In this document: positions 28,824 through 37,730 of the stretch, piece after piece
Numbering within the stretch: the first letter of the stretch is position 1
Layout: each line of letters opens with the position of its first letter
Assembly: GCF_023333585.1 (NCBI RefSeq)
Contig: NZ_JAIQZN010000013.1
Coordinates: forward strand, 1-64,000
Length of the DNA stretch: 64,000 nt
Direction: 5' to 3'
Source: Argonema antarcticum A004/B2
GTDB lineage: Bacteria > Cyanobacteriota > Cyanobacteriia > Cyanobacteriales > Aerosakkonemataceae
The notes under the pieces: model-generated
Seen by the model: the letters and a program-made list of their open reading frames with translations, nothing else
Databases searched by the model: none
Told to the model about the DNA's origin: nothing
Position numbers and translations under genes: made by a program

Positions 28824-28924
28824 CCGCCTATCCATCCCAACGCCAACCTGGGTACAGGTATGGCGTGGGGCTTCCGGCGAAGAAAGCTAAAAAAAACTTG
28901 ACGAAACATCTTTTCCTATGATTT

Positions 28925-29045
28925 TATAGCTAGGGGCTAGGTGCGAGCGTTGAGGGAAGAGAGAAAAGGGTTACGGAGTAAGGGATGGAAGGTGAAAAGA
29001 AGAGTTGGAGTTGTCCTAACCGACGAGAGCGATTGCTATATGTAC
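28925..29045. repeat. composite heptad/AGTTGGAGTTG repeat
   Basis: TATAGCTAGGGGCTAGG is followed by a purine-rich stretch (GAGGGAAGAGAGAAAAGGG), a TACGGAGTAAGGGAT motif, and AGAGTTGGAGTTGTCCTAACCGACGAGAGCGATTGCTATA. The order is the same as in the blocks at 21.5 kb and 30.7 kb. Region 28824-29359 otherwise holds the IS left end and a palindrome, with no gene that I can support. Confidence 0.8.
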
Positions 29046-29100
29046 CAAGTAGTTATGCGATCGCTAATATCCCTATGTGACCCCACTAAACTTAGATTAG

Positions 29101-29158
29101 CTTATTTACTGGAGTTTAGACTATCGCACCTGCGATAGTCTAAACTCCAGTAAATAAG
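29101..29158. repeat. perfect 28-bp inverted repeat with 2-nt loop
   Basis: CTTATTTACTGGAGTTTAGA..CTATCGCA is followed by CC and then its exact reverse complement. The near-zero loop and perfect arms would give a cruciform or a very strong RNA hairpin. There is no T-run and it is not next to a stop codon, so it is more likely a palindromic mobile repeat than a terminator. Confidence 0.85.
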
Positions 29159-29359
29159 ACTTTGGTATAAATCCCTATTGTTCAATGGGATTTGAGTATA
29201 AATTAGCACTAAATCCGAAGGTAAAAGTTATTTACCAAGGTTTTTTTTGGCAGGAATAGATTCCATTTTTTTCTTATAGGTGCAAAGAATGATTGGCGAT
29301 CGGTCTGGTTTTGTTGCGACATCTAATCCAATCGCAACTATAATTTGAGTTTAAATATG

Positions 29360-30673
29360 TCATTTAGGTAGTGCGATCGTAAATTCTGTACCTTGACCAA
29401 GTATAGAATTACAACTTATTTTACCTCCGTGTTTATCTTCAACAATTTGACGAGCGATAGATAATCCCAGACCCGTACCTTGACCTACACTTTTAGTAGT
29501 AAACAAATAATCAAAAACTTTTTGTTTGATTTCAGCAGTCATACCAATTCCATTATCTTGTATTCTAATGATGACCCGCTCGGTGTTTGGGTCTATTTCC
29601 GTAGAAATAGCGATCTTACTAGGCTGAGCTTCAATTTCTGCAAAAGTGCGATCGCGATCGGACTCTTCTAAAGCATCGATCGCATTAGCTAGTAAATTCA
29701 TAAAAACTTGGTTAAGTTGTCCCGGATAACATTCAATTTCTGGGAAATCGCCATACTCTTTGATTACTTCGATCGCGGGACGCTGTTCGCTTGCTTTTAG
29801 GCGATGCTTGAGAATTAGTAAAGTGCTATCCAATCCCTCATGAATGTTAAAAAGCACTTTCGCATCGCTATCCGCTCTCGAAAAAGTTCGCATCGATTGG
29901 CTAATTTGCGTGATCCGATTAGTTCCTTCCCGCATAGAAGCAATCAACTGGGGAAAATCTTCTACTAAATAACTCAATTCAAGTGTAGATATTTCATCTG
30001 CAATTTCTGGCTCTGGCTCTGGATAATATTTTTGATAAAGTTTGATTAGATTAATTAAATCTTGAGCGTAATCATTGGCGTATTTTAAATTTCCAGATAT
30101 AAAGCTAAGCGGATTATTAATTTCATGAGCTATCCCTGCTACTAGCTGGCCTAAAGATGACATTTTTTCATGCAGCACTAAATGCGATTGAGCTTTCTTA
30201 AGTTCGGCTGTGCGTTCTTCAACCTTTTCTTGCAACGAAGTATTCAGTTCGCTTAGCTGTGCATTTTTTTTAGCTAATTCTTTTGTTAGAAAATGTAGTT
30301 TCAGGTGCATATTAATCCGAGCTAATACCTCTTCCTGCTGAAAAGGTTTGGTAATATAGTCTACTCCTCCCAGCGAAAGACCTTTTACCTTATGTTCTGT
30401 ATCTGATAAAGCAGTCATAAAAATAACAGGAATCATTTGAATAGCAATATTATCCTTAATGCGACGACAAGTTTCAAAGCCATCAATACCAGGCATCATC
30501 ACGTCCAACAAAATTAGGTCTGGAGTAACTTCTGCCAGCTTAGACAGTGCATTCTCTCCATCTTTAGCAACCAGAACCTTAAAACCAGAATTCCTTAAAA
30601 AATCAAACAAAACTTTTATATTAGTGGGGTTATCATCAACCACGAGAATAGTTTTCTGTTCGATTCCGTTCAT
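29360..30673 (-). CDS. response-regulator / histidine-kinase hybrid (REC-HK)
   Basis: 437 residues. An N-terminal receiver (1-125; D13/D14 in VVDDNPTN, phospho-acceptor D57 in LILLDVMMPG, K109 region YITKPF) is followed by a coiled coil (about 130-170) and a soluble histidine kinase: H183 in AGIAHEINNP, N box NLLANAIDAL, G1 IQDNGIGM, G2 GQGTGLGLSI. It has no membrane segments. A kinase driven by an N-terminal receiver usually sits downstream of another kinase in a phosphorelay. It is followed on the same strand by nothing, and preceded by the REC-GGDEF-EAL gene, from which it is separated by a composite repeat. Confidence 0.92.
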   Translation of the reverse strand: MNGIEQKTILVVDDNPTNIKVLFDFLRNSGFKVLVAKDGENALSKLAEVTPDLILLDVMMPGIDGFETCRRIKDNIAIQMIPVIFMTALSDTEHKVKGLSLGGVDYITKPFQQEEVLARINMHLKLHFLTKELAKKNAQLSELNTSLQEKVEERTAELKKAQSHLVLHEKMSSLGQLVAGIAHEINNPLSFISGNLKYANDYAQDLINLIKLYQKYYPEPEPEIADEISTLELSYLVEDFPQLIASMREGTNRITQISQSMRTFSRADSDAKVLFNIHEGLDSTLLILKHRLKASEQRPAIEVIKEYGDFPEIECYPGQLNQVFMNLLANAIDALEESDRDRTFAEIEAQPSKIAISTEIDPNTERVIIRIQDNGIGMTAEIKQKVFDYLFTTKSVGQGTGLGLSIARQIVEDKHGGKISCNSILGQGTEFTIALPK

Positions 30674-30697
30674 ATTTTTGCGTTTTCAAGGGAGATA

Positions 30698-30828
30698 TAT
30701 AGCTAGGGACTAGGGGCTAGGGGCTAGGGGCTAGGGAAGAGGGAAGAGGGAAAAGCTTACTCCGTCAGGGATTATGGACTTCATGTAACAGTTGGAGTTG
30801 GCTTAATCGCCCTGGCGGTTGCTATAGT
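30698..30828. repeat. composite heptad repeat overlapping the end of the GGDEF-EAL gene
   Basis: Heptads (ACTAGGG, GCTAGGG) at 30698-30737 are followed by GAAGAGGGAAGAGGGAAAAGC, TTACTCCGTCAGGGATTATGG, then AGTTGGAGTTGGCTTAATCGCC..GGCGGTTGCTATAG. The last part runs into the coding sequence of the neighbouring gene, supplying its stop codon and last six or so codons. Confidence 0.85.
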
Positions 30829-32671
30829 TGGATAATAATTGAGTTACTTTTTCGCTGGGTAAAGGCTTGGAGAATAAATAGCCTTGACCGAACTCGCACC
30901 CTAAGTCTTTGAGCTTTTCTAATTGTTCTGTAGTTTCTATTCCTTCGGCTACCACATCGATACCTAAATTGTGAGCTAAAGAAATAATTGTTTGTACAAT
31001 TGCTGTTGTGTCTGAATTATAACCTAAACTGCTGACAAAAGAGCGATCGATCTTGAGAGTATCTATCGGGAAAGTATGAAGGCGACTCAATGAGGAATAA
31101 CCTGTGCCAAAATCATCGATACACAGTTTAATTTCTTGGCTGCGAATTTGCTCTAAAATTTTAGTACCTGCATGAGCAGTTTCCAAAAAAGCACTTTCTG
31201 TAATTTCTAGTTTTATAGATGAAGGAGACAAACCACTTTGGTGACAAGTTCTAATAATTTTTTCCACTACTCCTGCTTGTTGGAATTGAATCGCAGAAAA
31301 ATTCACATTTACGGTTAATGGCATCTCAAACTCCTCTTGCCAAATTTTTACTTGTTGACAAGCTGACTTTAACGCTGATATATCTAAAATTCCAATTAAG
31401 CCTATTTTTTCGGCTATGGGAATAAACTTTGTAGGTTGAATAAAACCATATTGAGGATGTAGCCACCGACTTAAAGCTTCAAAGCCAACAATTTTTTTGT
31501 CGTAAATCGAAAAAATTGGCTGATAATAAAGACAAAACTGTTCTTGTTCGATCCCCTGACGGAGATCCGTTTCCAATTGAATTCGTTCTAAAGCTTGAGA
31601 TTGCATTTGAGGTGTCAGCACACGATAACATCCTTTACCTGATTCCTTTGCTTGATACATAGCTATATCCGCATCTCTTAAAATAGCTGTACAGTTATTA
31701 TAGTCTAATATAGAAAAAACAATACCTATGCTAGCACTAATTACAACTTGATAGTTGCCGATCGGAAAAGGCTGTTGCAATTCTTCTAAAATATGAGATG
31801 CTGTTGCTTCAACTGTTTGGATATTTTCAGCTTCTGTTAGTATTATTAAAAATTCATCACCTCCTAGCCTTGCTATTTCTCCTCTAGAATCAACACATAT
31901 CTTTATTCGATTAGAAACATTTTTAATCAATTCATCTCCGATTAAGTGACCAAAGCTATCATTAATACTTTTGAAGCGGTCTATGTCTAAGAATAAAACG
32001 GGATACTTTTTATGAGCTTGGGGTTGTTCTATTTTCAAAATTTCAGATAAACGATTCATTAACCAAGAGCGGTTGTATAAACCTGTTAGCAAATCGTGAG
32101 AAGCTTCATAAGTAAGTTGTTGTTCGCGTGTTTGTAAATTTTGTAAGGTAAGATAAAGTTCTTCTGTTCGTTTGGCAATTCGCTGTTCTAATTCTCGATT
32201 TAGTTCTTGTAACTCACTTTCAACAGCTTTCCGAGCAGCAATCTCTTCGGTAAGATGTTGATTTTTTTCTTGGAGGCTGCGTGTTAAATATCTAAGTCTC
32301 AGATGCAAGCGGACGCGGCTTAATAGTTCCTCTTGTTGTAATGGTTTGGTAATGTAATCAACCGCACCTAAAGTTAAACCTTCTACTTTGTCTTTAACAT
32401 CAGATAAAGCTGTTAGAAAAATGATGGGAATTTCTTTAGTAGTTGGGTTAGCTTTTAGATGGCGACAAAGTTCAAAGCCATCCATTTCAGGCATTCTTAT
32501 ATCTAACAAAATTAAATCTGGCTTTATATGAGGCATTTTTTCCAGGGCATTTTTTCCATTTCTTGCTACTAAAATTTTAAAGCCCGCCTCTTTTAAAAAC
32601 CCAAACAATAGTTTTAGGTTGGTGGGATTATCGTCAACAATCAAAATTAATTCAGATTCTAAATTATCCAT
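30803..32671 (-). CDS. response regulator with GGDEF and EAL domains (REC-GGDEF-EAL)
   Basis: 622 residues: receiver (1-125, acceptor D57 in LILLDIRMP), coiled coil (about 130-175), GGDEF domain with intact GGDEF at 270-274, and EAL domain with EAL at 398-400 plus the further conserved segments NVNFSAIQFQ, KLEITES, CIDDFGTGYSSL and EGIE. Both catalytic signatures are intact, so it may make and/or degrade cyclic di-GMP under receiver control. The last codons (SNRQGD) come from a dispersed repeat (see 30698-30828), so the original C-terminus was probably slightly different. Confidence 0.92.
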   Translation of the reverse strand: MDNLESELILIVDDNPTNLKLLFGFLKEAGFKILVARNGKNALEKMPHIKPDLILLDIRMPEMDGFELCRHLKANPTTKEIPIIFLTALSDVKDKVEGLTLGAVDYITKPLQQEELLSRVRLHLRLRYLTRSLQEKNQHLTEEIAARKAVESELQELNRELEQRIAKRTEELYLTLQNLQTREQQLTYEASHDLLTGLYNRSWLMNRLSEILKIEQPQAHKKYPVLFLDIDRFKSINDSFGHLIGDELIKNVSNRIKICVDSRGEIARLGGDEFLIILTEAENIQTVEATASHILEELQQPFPIGNYQVVISASIGIVFSILDYNNCTAILRDADIAMYQAKESGKGCYRVLTPQMQSQALERIQLETDLRQGIEQEQFCLYYQPIFSIYDKKIVGFEALSRWLHPQYGFIQPTKFIPIAEKIGLIGILDISALKSACQQVKIWQEEFEMPLTVNVNFSAIQFQQAGVVEKIIRTCHQSGLSPSSIKLEITESAFLETAHAGTKILEQIRSQEIKLCIDDFGTGYSSLSRLHTFPIDTLKIDRSFVSSLGYNSDTTAIVQTIISLAHNLGIDVVAEGIETTEQLEKLKDLGCEFGQGYLFSKPLPSEKVTQLLSNYSNRQGD

Positions 32672-32857
32672 TTGGTCTACAATATTTCATTTAGTAAGAC
32701 TTTAACTGATTTTGGTAAATAATAAGTTAACTCTTTATTCAAGGGATGTTAAAGAGCTAGCAACTTGCCTGCAAGAAAAACAACGACAATTGTGACGTTG
32801 ACTCCAAACGACTTTCCTTTTCCAAAAAACCCATCTCATAACATAAATTAAATTAAA

Positions 32858-33064
32858 TTAAATTATTGTATCTTTCTTAACTAAATCAAGAATAGCTCGA
32901 TCGTTAAAGTCTTGCGCTAACTCACGAATGCGATCGCCAAAGTAAATATACTCAGTACCAAGCTGTTCGATCCGATCGGCCTCTGCTTCAATTTGGTCAA
33001 AATCGCCGATTTTGGCAGCTTGGTACAGTTGTATTAGTTCTGCTTGTGGGGGTTTCTGCTGCAC
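32858..33064 (-). pseudogene. stand-alone C-terminal kinase-tail module (remnant)
   Basis: 68 residues from a GTG. It aligns well with the final 65 residues of the neighbouring CHASE2 kinase: L..L..AA.IGD..QIE.E..R.EQL...Y..F..RI.EL.Q.F.DR.IL. In that protein this helical tail follows the receiver domain. Here no receiver or kinase precedes it (a TAG lies 8 codons upstream in frame). It is probably the leftover 3' end of a second kinase gene, although a small free-standing protein cannot be excluded. Confidence 0.55.
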
Positions 33065-33115
33065 CTGGGCCTCTTGGTATTTCTAAGGTATAGTTGGGGT
33101 CTTACGGCGAGACTG

Positions 33116-33243
33116 ATAAGCTGCTACGCATTTAATTTGTATGTTTAGCGGGAGTGGGAGAGTGGGGGAGTGGGGGAGTGGGAGAGGAATTGAAGGTTTG
33201 ATTGCCGGATTAGAAATATCCGAATTAGATGCGTGTTAGCTTA
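33116..33243. repeat. 128-bp MITE, copy A
   Basis: Identical over 128 bp to the reverse complement of 46790-46917. The ends form imperfect inverted repeats (AGCTGCTACGCATTTAATT against AGCTAACACGCATCTAATT) flanked by TA on each side, as expected for an IS630/Tc1-type MITE. The centre carries GGGAGTGGGAGAGTGGGGG low-complexity sequence. It lies between the orphan kinase tail and the CHASE2 kinase. Confidence 0.85.
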
Positions 33244-33252
33244 AAAATATTT

Positions 33253-36024
33253 TTAGCTTCCCTGTCGCTCGATCGCGCAGTGCTTTTCTATCCATTCCAA
33301 AATGCCTCTGTCATCGAAATTCTGACCTAGTTCTAAAATCCGCTGGCAAAAAGAAGCGTATTTCGGATTCAGCTGTTCGAGGCGGCGAACTTCCGATTCT
33401 ATTTGCTCGATATCGCCAATGGTGGCTGCTCGTCGCAACATTTTTAACTCCTGGTAGGAAGGCGCAACAATTTTCTGAATTTCTTCTGTTTGCATTTGGC
33501 TGTCTACTTTAGCAGTATCCACTACCCATTCTAAACCCAAACTGCTTCTCAGTTTCTCTAAAAGCTCTGATAGCTGAATAGGTTTGGAAATAAAACGGTT
33601 GCCGCCAGCCAACAATGTTTGCTGTTTATCTGTAGAAAACTTACTAGCTGACATGGCAATAATCTCCGTATTTTTTAAACTTGGGATTGCTCTAATTTGC
33701 CGGATCATCTCAAACCCATCCATCACAGGCATCACTAAATCTGTGATAATTAAATCCGGTTTAGCGATCGCTATTTGCTCTAAAGCTTCAGCTCCATTAC
33801 TTGCTTCGATCGGGTCAAATCCTATCGGTTTGAGAAAATCGACTATAAGAGAGCGACTTTCTGCCTGGTCATCCACCACCAATATCTTCACCGACCGCCT
33901 GCCTGTAAAACCAACTACCGCCTCTGGCTTAGTAACTTTGATCGCTTTTATTTTCCCTGATATTGTCTCCAGGTTTAACTCAAAACTAAACACACTACCT
34001 ATACCCAGCTTGGAAGATACTTCTAATGTTGAACCCATCATTTGCACAATATTGTGACTGATAGCAAGTCCCAACCCAGTGCCTTCAGCCTTGCGTTGGT
34101 TCTCTCCCACCTGCTCGAAAGGTAAAAAGATTTTGTCAACCTGTTCGCCTGTCATTCCCACTCCAGTATCTTCGACTTGGAAGCGGATTTTAACAGTAGG
34201 TTTATCCAGATTACTGATAGATTCATTCACTAGGATTGCTTTGAATGTCACCGAACCAGTATCCGTAAACTTAATAGCATTGCCCAGTAGATTAATTAAA
34301 ACTTGTCGCAGGCGTTTCTCATCTGCACGCACTTGTTGAGGTAAGTTATCTGAAAATTCTACCTGAAAAATCAGAGCCTTTTGATCGGCTTTTATACGGC
34401 AAATTTCGGCTACGGTTATTAAGAAACTTGGCAAGTAAAAATCGCTTTCGTAAATTTCTAATTTTCTGGCTTCGATTTTAGCTAAATCCAAAAGATCGTT
34501 AATGAGATTAAGTAAATGGGAACCGCTTTGATAAATAATGGTAATGCCTTTTTGGTCTTCTTTACTTAGCGTTTTAGAACGCTGCAAGATTTGCGCGTAG
34601 CCTAAAATTCCATTTAGAGGTGTTCTCAACTCGTGGCTCATGCTAGCTAAAAACTCGCTTTTGGCTTGGTTTGCAGCATCAGCAGCTTCTTTAGCTATCT
34701 CTAGTTCTTGAGTCCTTTCTTTTACTTTCCATTCTAAGGTTTGCGAGTAATCAGCTAATTCTTGATTTGCTTGGTATAATTCTTTGTTAGCTTCCCTTAG
34801 CTGTTGTTGATTGTAATAGTTGCTAATTAAAATAGCCGAAGCAGCCAGCGCGAGGAAAGGAGAAAATATCGGAATAATCCACCCCTGTAAAAAAGCAATA
34901 TAACTAATTCCATAAAGCGAACTACTCGCGATAATAATAATTAAAATTGTCCCGAATAGAAAGAGATTTTTTCTAAACCACGAACCCTGCAAGATATTCC
35001 AAGTTCCGATCGCGCCAATGCAAGACCAAACTAAAATCCATACTTGATTGAGCGTTCTATCCCAAACTCGTAACAAGTGGCGTCCTTCTAAAGCTGAACT
35101 GAGAATTTGGCTGGTTACGTTGGCATGAATTACCACCCCTGGAGTATAGGAAGGATTTTTAAATAGGGTACTGCTGTAGGGTGTATGGAAAAGGTCATTG
35201 AGGCTGGGGGCCGCAGGGCCGATTAAGACTATGCGATCGCGCATTAAACCTGGTGGAATGCGGTTGTTCAAGACATCCGTCATCGCTATGTTTGAAAAAC
35301 TGTTAAGCCCACCTCGATAGTTCATCAAAACTTGGTAACCCCCTGAATCCCTATCTACGTAACCCCCTTCATCGCCGAGCAAGGGATGGAAAACGGCTTT
35401 ACCTAAGCCAAATTTTCTCTGTTTGGGATCGAGAACTTTTAACTCGATTTTTTGTAACTCTAGGTACTTTAGCGCTAACTTAACTCCCAGTCCTTGCTGC
35501 TCTCGGCGAGACTGCAAATTATTAACCGACATAAATGCGCGACGCACTTTGCCATCTCCGTCGATCGCTAAGTCGGCTGCCCCCACTCGATCGCCTTGCG
35601 CTAAAATCGGTGGGGGTGCGATCGTTGTTGGTGCGATCTTCTCAATGCCGATTAAGTTTGGGGTGGATTTGTACAGCGCCAGCAACTCTTGATGTCCCGG
35701 TTCCACAGGCAAATCGCGATATAAATCTAACCCGATCGCCGCAGGCTGCTGTGCTTTAATATTTCCTAACAGCTGCGTCAACGTGCGATCGGACATAGGC
35801 CATTGGCCTACTTTATTAATATCGGTTTCGCCTACAGTGACAATCACAATCCGAGAATCAATGCCCTCTGGGGGACGCAGGTGAAAAAACTGGTCAAGAG
35901 TTACCCACTCCAATAGTTGCAAAGCCCCAGTAGCACTACCAACAATTACAGCTACTGCGACAGTAGGAGCAATGGCAAGGATGCCTTGCCATTGCTGTAC
36001 CAATTTCGCGGTTTTATGCCACAT
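33253..36024 (-). CDS. CHASE2 sensor histidine kinase with receiver domain
   Basis: 923 residues. A first membrane segment (about 15-35) and an extracytoplasmic CHASE2 domain (about 40-310: [42 protein letters not shown]) are followed by three further membrane helices (about 325-410), a coiled coil, histidine kinase (H464 in [21 protein letters not shown]), receiver (acceptor D762 in LIITDLVMP) and a helical tail (about 860-923). It is a hybrid kinase sensing an envelope signal. It starts 3 bp after the DUF928 gene, so the two form an operon. This pairing is common in cyanobacteria and suggests DUF928 is the periplasmic partner of CHASE2. Confidence 0.92.
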   Translation of the reverse strand: MWHKTAKLVQQWQGILAIAPTVAVAVIVGSATGALQLLEWVTLDQFFHLRPPEGIDSRIVIVTVGETDINKVGQWPMSDRTLTQLLGNIKAQQPAAIGLDLYRDLPVEPGHQELLALYKSTPNLIGIEKIAPTTIAPPPILAQGDRVGAADLAIDGDGKVRRAFMSVNNLQSRREQQGLGVKLALKYLELQKIELKVLDPKQRKFGLGKAVFHPLLGDEGGYVDRDSGGYQVLMNYRGGLNSFSNIAMTDVLNNRIPPGLMRDRIVLIGPAAPSLNDLFHTPYSSTLFKNPSYTPGVVIHANVTSQILSSALEGRHLLRVWDRTLNQVWILVWSCIGAIGTWNILQGSWFRKNLFLFGTILIIIIASSSLYGISYIAFLQGWIIPIFSPFLALAASAILISNYYNQQQLREANKELYQANQELADYSQTLEWKVKERTQELEIAKEAADAANQAKSEFLASMSHELRTPLNGILGYAQILQRSKTLSKEDQKGITIIYQSGSHLLNLINDLLDLAKIEARKLEIYESDFYLPSFLITVAEICRIKADQKALIFQVEFSDNLPQQVRADEKRLRQVLINLLGNAIKFTDTGSVTFKAILVNESISNLDKPTVKIRFQVEDTGVGMTGEQVDKIFLPFEQVGENQRKAEGTGLGLAISHNIVQMMGSTLEVSSKLGIGSVFSFELNLETISGKIKAIKVTKPEAVVGFTGRRSVKILVVDDQAESRSLIVDFLKPIGFDPIEASNGAEALEQIAIAKPDLIITDLVMPVMDGFEMIRQIRAIPSLKNTEIIAMSASKFSTDKQQTLLAGGNRFISKPIQLSELLEKLRSSLGLEWVVDTAKVDSQMQTEEIQKIVAPSYQELKMLRRAATIGDIEQIESEVRRLEQLNPKYASFCQRILELGQNFDDRGILEWIEKHCAIERQGS

Positions 36025-36027
36025 CGA

Positions 36028-37167
36028 CTATAGCTGTTGAGTCAAAGGCTGTTGGGCTAAATCTTTAAGCCCTACTTGCTCTAGGAGATCGGCCCATTCT
36101 TGCCTGAAGTTTGCATCTTCTGGCCTTGCAAGACGAGCTGAACTCAAAATACTCAAAGTATCATACCAGATGCCTGACTTACCATATAGAACTGCTAACT
36201 CGATCGGAGTCATAGATCCATTGGTTTGTGGCGCAGGTACGCGCTTAACCCATCCTCTGACAGCATAAGAATCTGGAAGCAACATCTCTTCTGGCCCGAT
36301 AAAACTCACCGACCATTGGTAGGTTTTGCCGACTTCTAAAGCTGGTGCGTTTTGCGGAACCTTAATAGCAATGACTCCTCCGGTTTTGTTCAACTCGAAA
36401 GTGGTTTGGTAATGATACTGACGGTCTTCGCTGTACAAGCTCAAGAAAATTTGCTTGTAAGAAGTCTGGGGAATATATACAAAAAAGGTTGGACGTTCCG
36501 ATGCCGTCCAACCTATATTGCTACTGGGTATTAAAGGTGTTGGGTTGACAAGTTGTTCCCTGCGAGAACCGCCCGCCATCGTTCTGCTAGGCGCTTTGTC
36601 TTCTGGAGATGTAAAACCTACTTCGCCACGAGAACCGCCACCCATCGTTCTGCTGGGCGCACGATCTCCCGAAGAACTAAAACCTACTTCGCCACGAGAA
36701 CCGCCGCCCATCGTTCTGCTGGGCGCACGATCTCCCGAAGAACTAAAACCTACTTCGCCACGAGAACCGCCGCCCAGCGTTCTGCTAGGCGCACGATCTC
36801 CCGAAGAACTAAAACCTACTTCGCCGCGAGAACCGCCGCCCAGCGTTCTGCTAGGCGCTTTGTCTTCTGGAGAACTAAAACCTACTTCGCCGCGAGAACC
36901 GCCACCCAGCGTTCTGCTAGGCGCTTTGTCTTCTGGAGAAGTAAAACCTACTTCGCCGCGAGAACCGCCGCCCAGCGCACGACGTGGAACTTCGTTGGTA
37001 GGGGGCTCAAACGTGACGTTGGCTATTTTGGGAACACTATCAAGAGCTTCAACCTCAACAGCCCAAGCTGCCCCCCCACAAGCAATGACTGATGAAGTAA
37101 TTACCAGTAAACTTGCAAATCGATAATTTCTCCCTGAAACCTTTTCTGTAAAATTGCTGTTTTTCAT
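36028..37167 (-). CDS. exported DUF928 protein with expanded 22-residue repeat
   Basis: 379 residues with a signal peptide (cleavage near AWA, residue 36). Residues 60-205 are six full and one partial copies of a 22-residue unit (APSRTLGGGSRGEVGFSSSGDR or close variants). Residues about 215-330 are the DUF928 domain: TASERPTFFVYIP, then LEVGKTYQWSVSFI and VRGWVKRV. A C-terminal helical part follows (LAVLYGKSGIWYDTL). The GGGSRG motif normally occurs once before the DUF928 domain, so this copy has expanded it. Likely periplasmic and acting with the CHASE2 kinase directly downstream. Function unknown. Confidence 0.85.
   Translation of the reverse strand: MKNSNFTEKVSGRNYRFASLLVITSSVIACGGAAWAVEVEALDSVPKIANVTFEPPTNEVPRRALGGGSRGEVGFTSPEDKAPSRTLGGGSRGEVGFSSPEDKAPSRTLGGGSRGEVGFSSSGDRAPSRTLGGGSRGEVGFSSSGDRAPSRTMGGGSRGEVGFSSSGDRAPSRTMGGGSRGEVGFTSPEDKAPSRTMAGGSRREQLVNPTPLIPSSNIGWTASERPTFFVYIPQTSYKQIFLSLYSEDRQYHYQTTFELNKTGGVIAIKVPQNAPALEVGKTYQWSVSFIGPEEMLLPDSYAVRGWVKRVPAPQTNGSMTPIELAVLYGKSGIWYDTLSILSSARLARPEDANFRQEWADLLEQVGLKDLAQQPLTQQL
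36553..36990 (-). repeat. 66-bp coding tandem repeat in the DUF928 gene
   Basis: Six complete 66-bp units and one partial unit, nearly identical at DNA level. The variation is mainly between SSSGDR and SPEDK ends and TL/TM, with similar types next to each other. That arrangement fits recent expansion by slippage or unequal exchange, and copy number may vary between strains. Confidence 0.9.
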
Positions 37168-37730
37168 TCCCTGAAATCCCCCTGGTCTTTTTCAAGTTAA
37201 TTATTACCTAATTTCGCTCCCCTTATTCTATTATTTTAAAATAATAATTTACTTTTTATGCTTTCCTACACTTTAGTAAGCTTTTCGAGCAACTTGCCAA
37301 ATTTAATCAAATCTTTAGATCGAGCAAATTTTTGGTAATTTTAATTACTTTGTGTTTTAAATTACATTTATCTAACTCCCTTTATGTCAAGGGGACGAAT
37401 CATTTCAACAAATGGGCTCTTACAGAGATGGTATGCTAATATATAGTAAAATACGTAATAATACGGAGATACTTCCAGAGCTAGCGCGATCGCTTTTCTT
37501 CAACAATTTTTCTGCCCTCATGCAACGCCTGGGCCGTGGTCTGTATAAGCGATCGCACCATGTTGCTTTTGTCAACCTCTTTTAGTGGACTGGCGCTCTA
37601 GCACTAGGTCACGCGATCGTAAAAGTGCCGTTTACTTATTGTTACATTTAAAGCAACTGAAATATTCATAGGCTAAATTTAACTTAGATTCGCAGGAAAT
37701 ACTGTTTGATAGAGGAAATCAGGAAAACCC
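37168..37730. other. 563-bp intergenic region without recognised gene
   Basis: It lies between the divergent DUF928 and vWA genes and should hold both promoters. An AT palindrome, TATTATTTTAAAATAATA (37229-37246), lies about 60 bp upstream of the DUF928 start, and HIP1-type GCGATCGC occurs twice. The vWA gene is preceded by GAGGAAATCAGGAAA as a probable ribosome-binding site. I see no convincing small ORF or RNA gene. Confidence 0.5.

Larger units (their letters stand above)
27405..28890 (-). mobile_element. IS200/IS605-group (IS1341-like) element with tnpB, no tnpA
   Basis: Both ends carry related imperfect hairpins. The tnpB 3' side is 27409-27439 (CCTACACCA..ACTG..AGTA..CAGT..TGGTGTAGG). 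The other side is 28836-28870 (CCCAACGCCA..CCTG..GGTA..CAGG..TGGCGTGGG). Subterminal hairpins are recognised by the HUH transposase in this family. A tnpA gene is absent, so the element would depend on one supplied elsewhere. Exact ends cannot be fixed by eye. The right-end hairpin overlaps the tnpB stop, where the guide (omega/re) RNA of TnpB normally ends. Confidence 0.75.

Noticed and set aside
33584-34057. 157-codon ORF opposite the CHASE2 kinase
   Set aside because: It is a shadow of the receiver and HATPase coding region, which has all catalytic motifs on the minus strand.
36553-36990. CRISPR array
   Set aside because: The regular 66-bp units have no unique spacers. They are contiguous coding repeats. 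No cas genes were seen in the window.
36518-37126. Plus-strand ORFs of 179 and 202 codons opposite the DUF928 repeat
   Set aside because: They are produced by the 66-bp tandem repeat in all frames. No homology or start signal, while the minus strand has a signal peptide and DUF928 domain.
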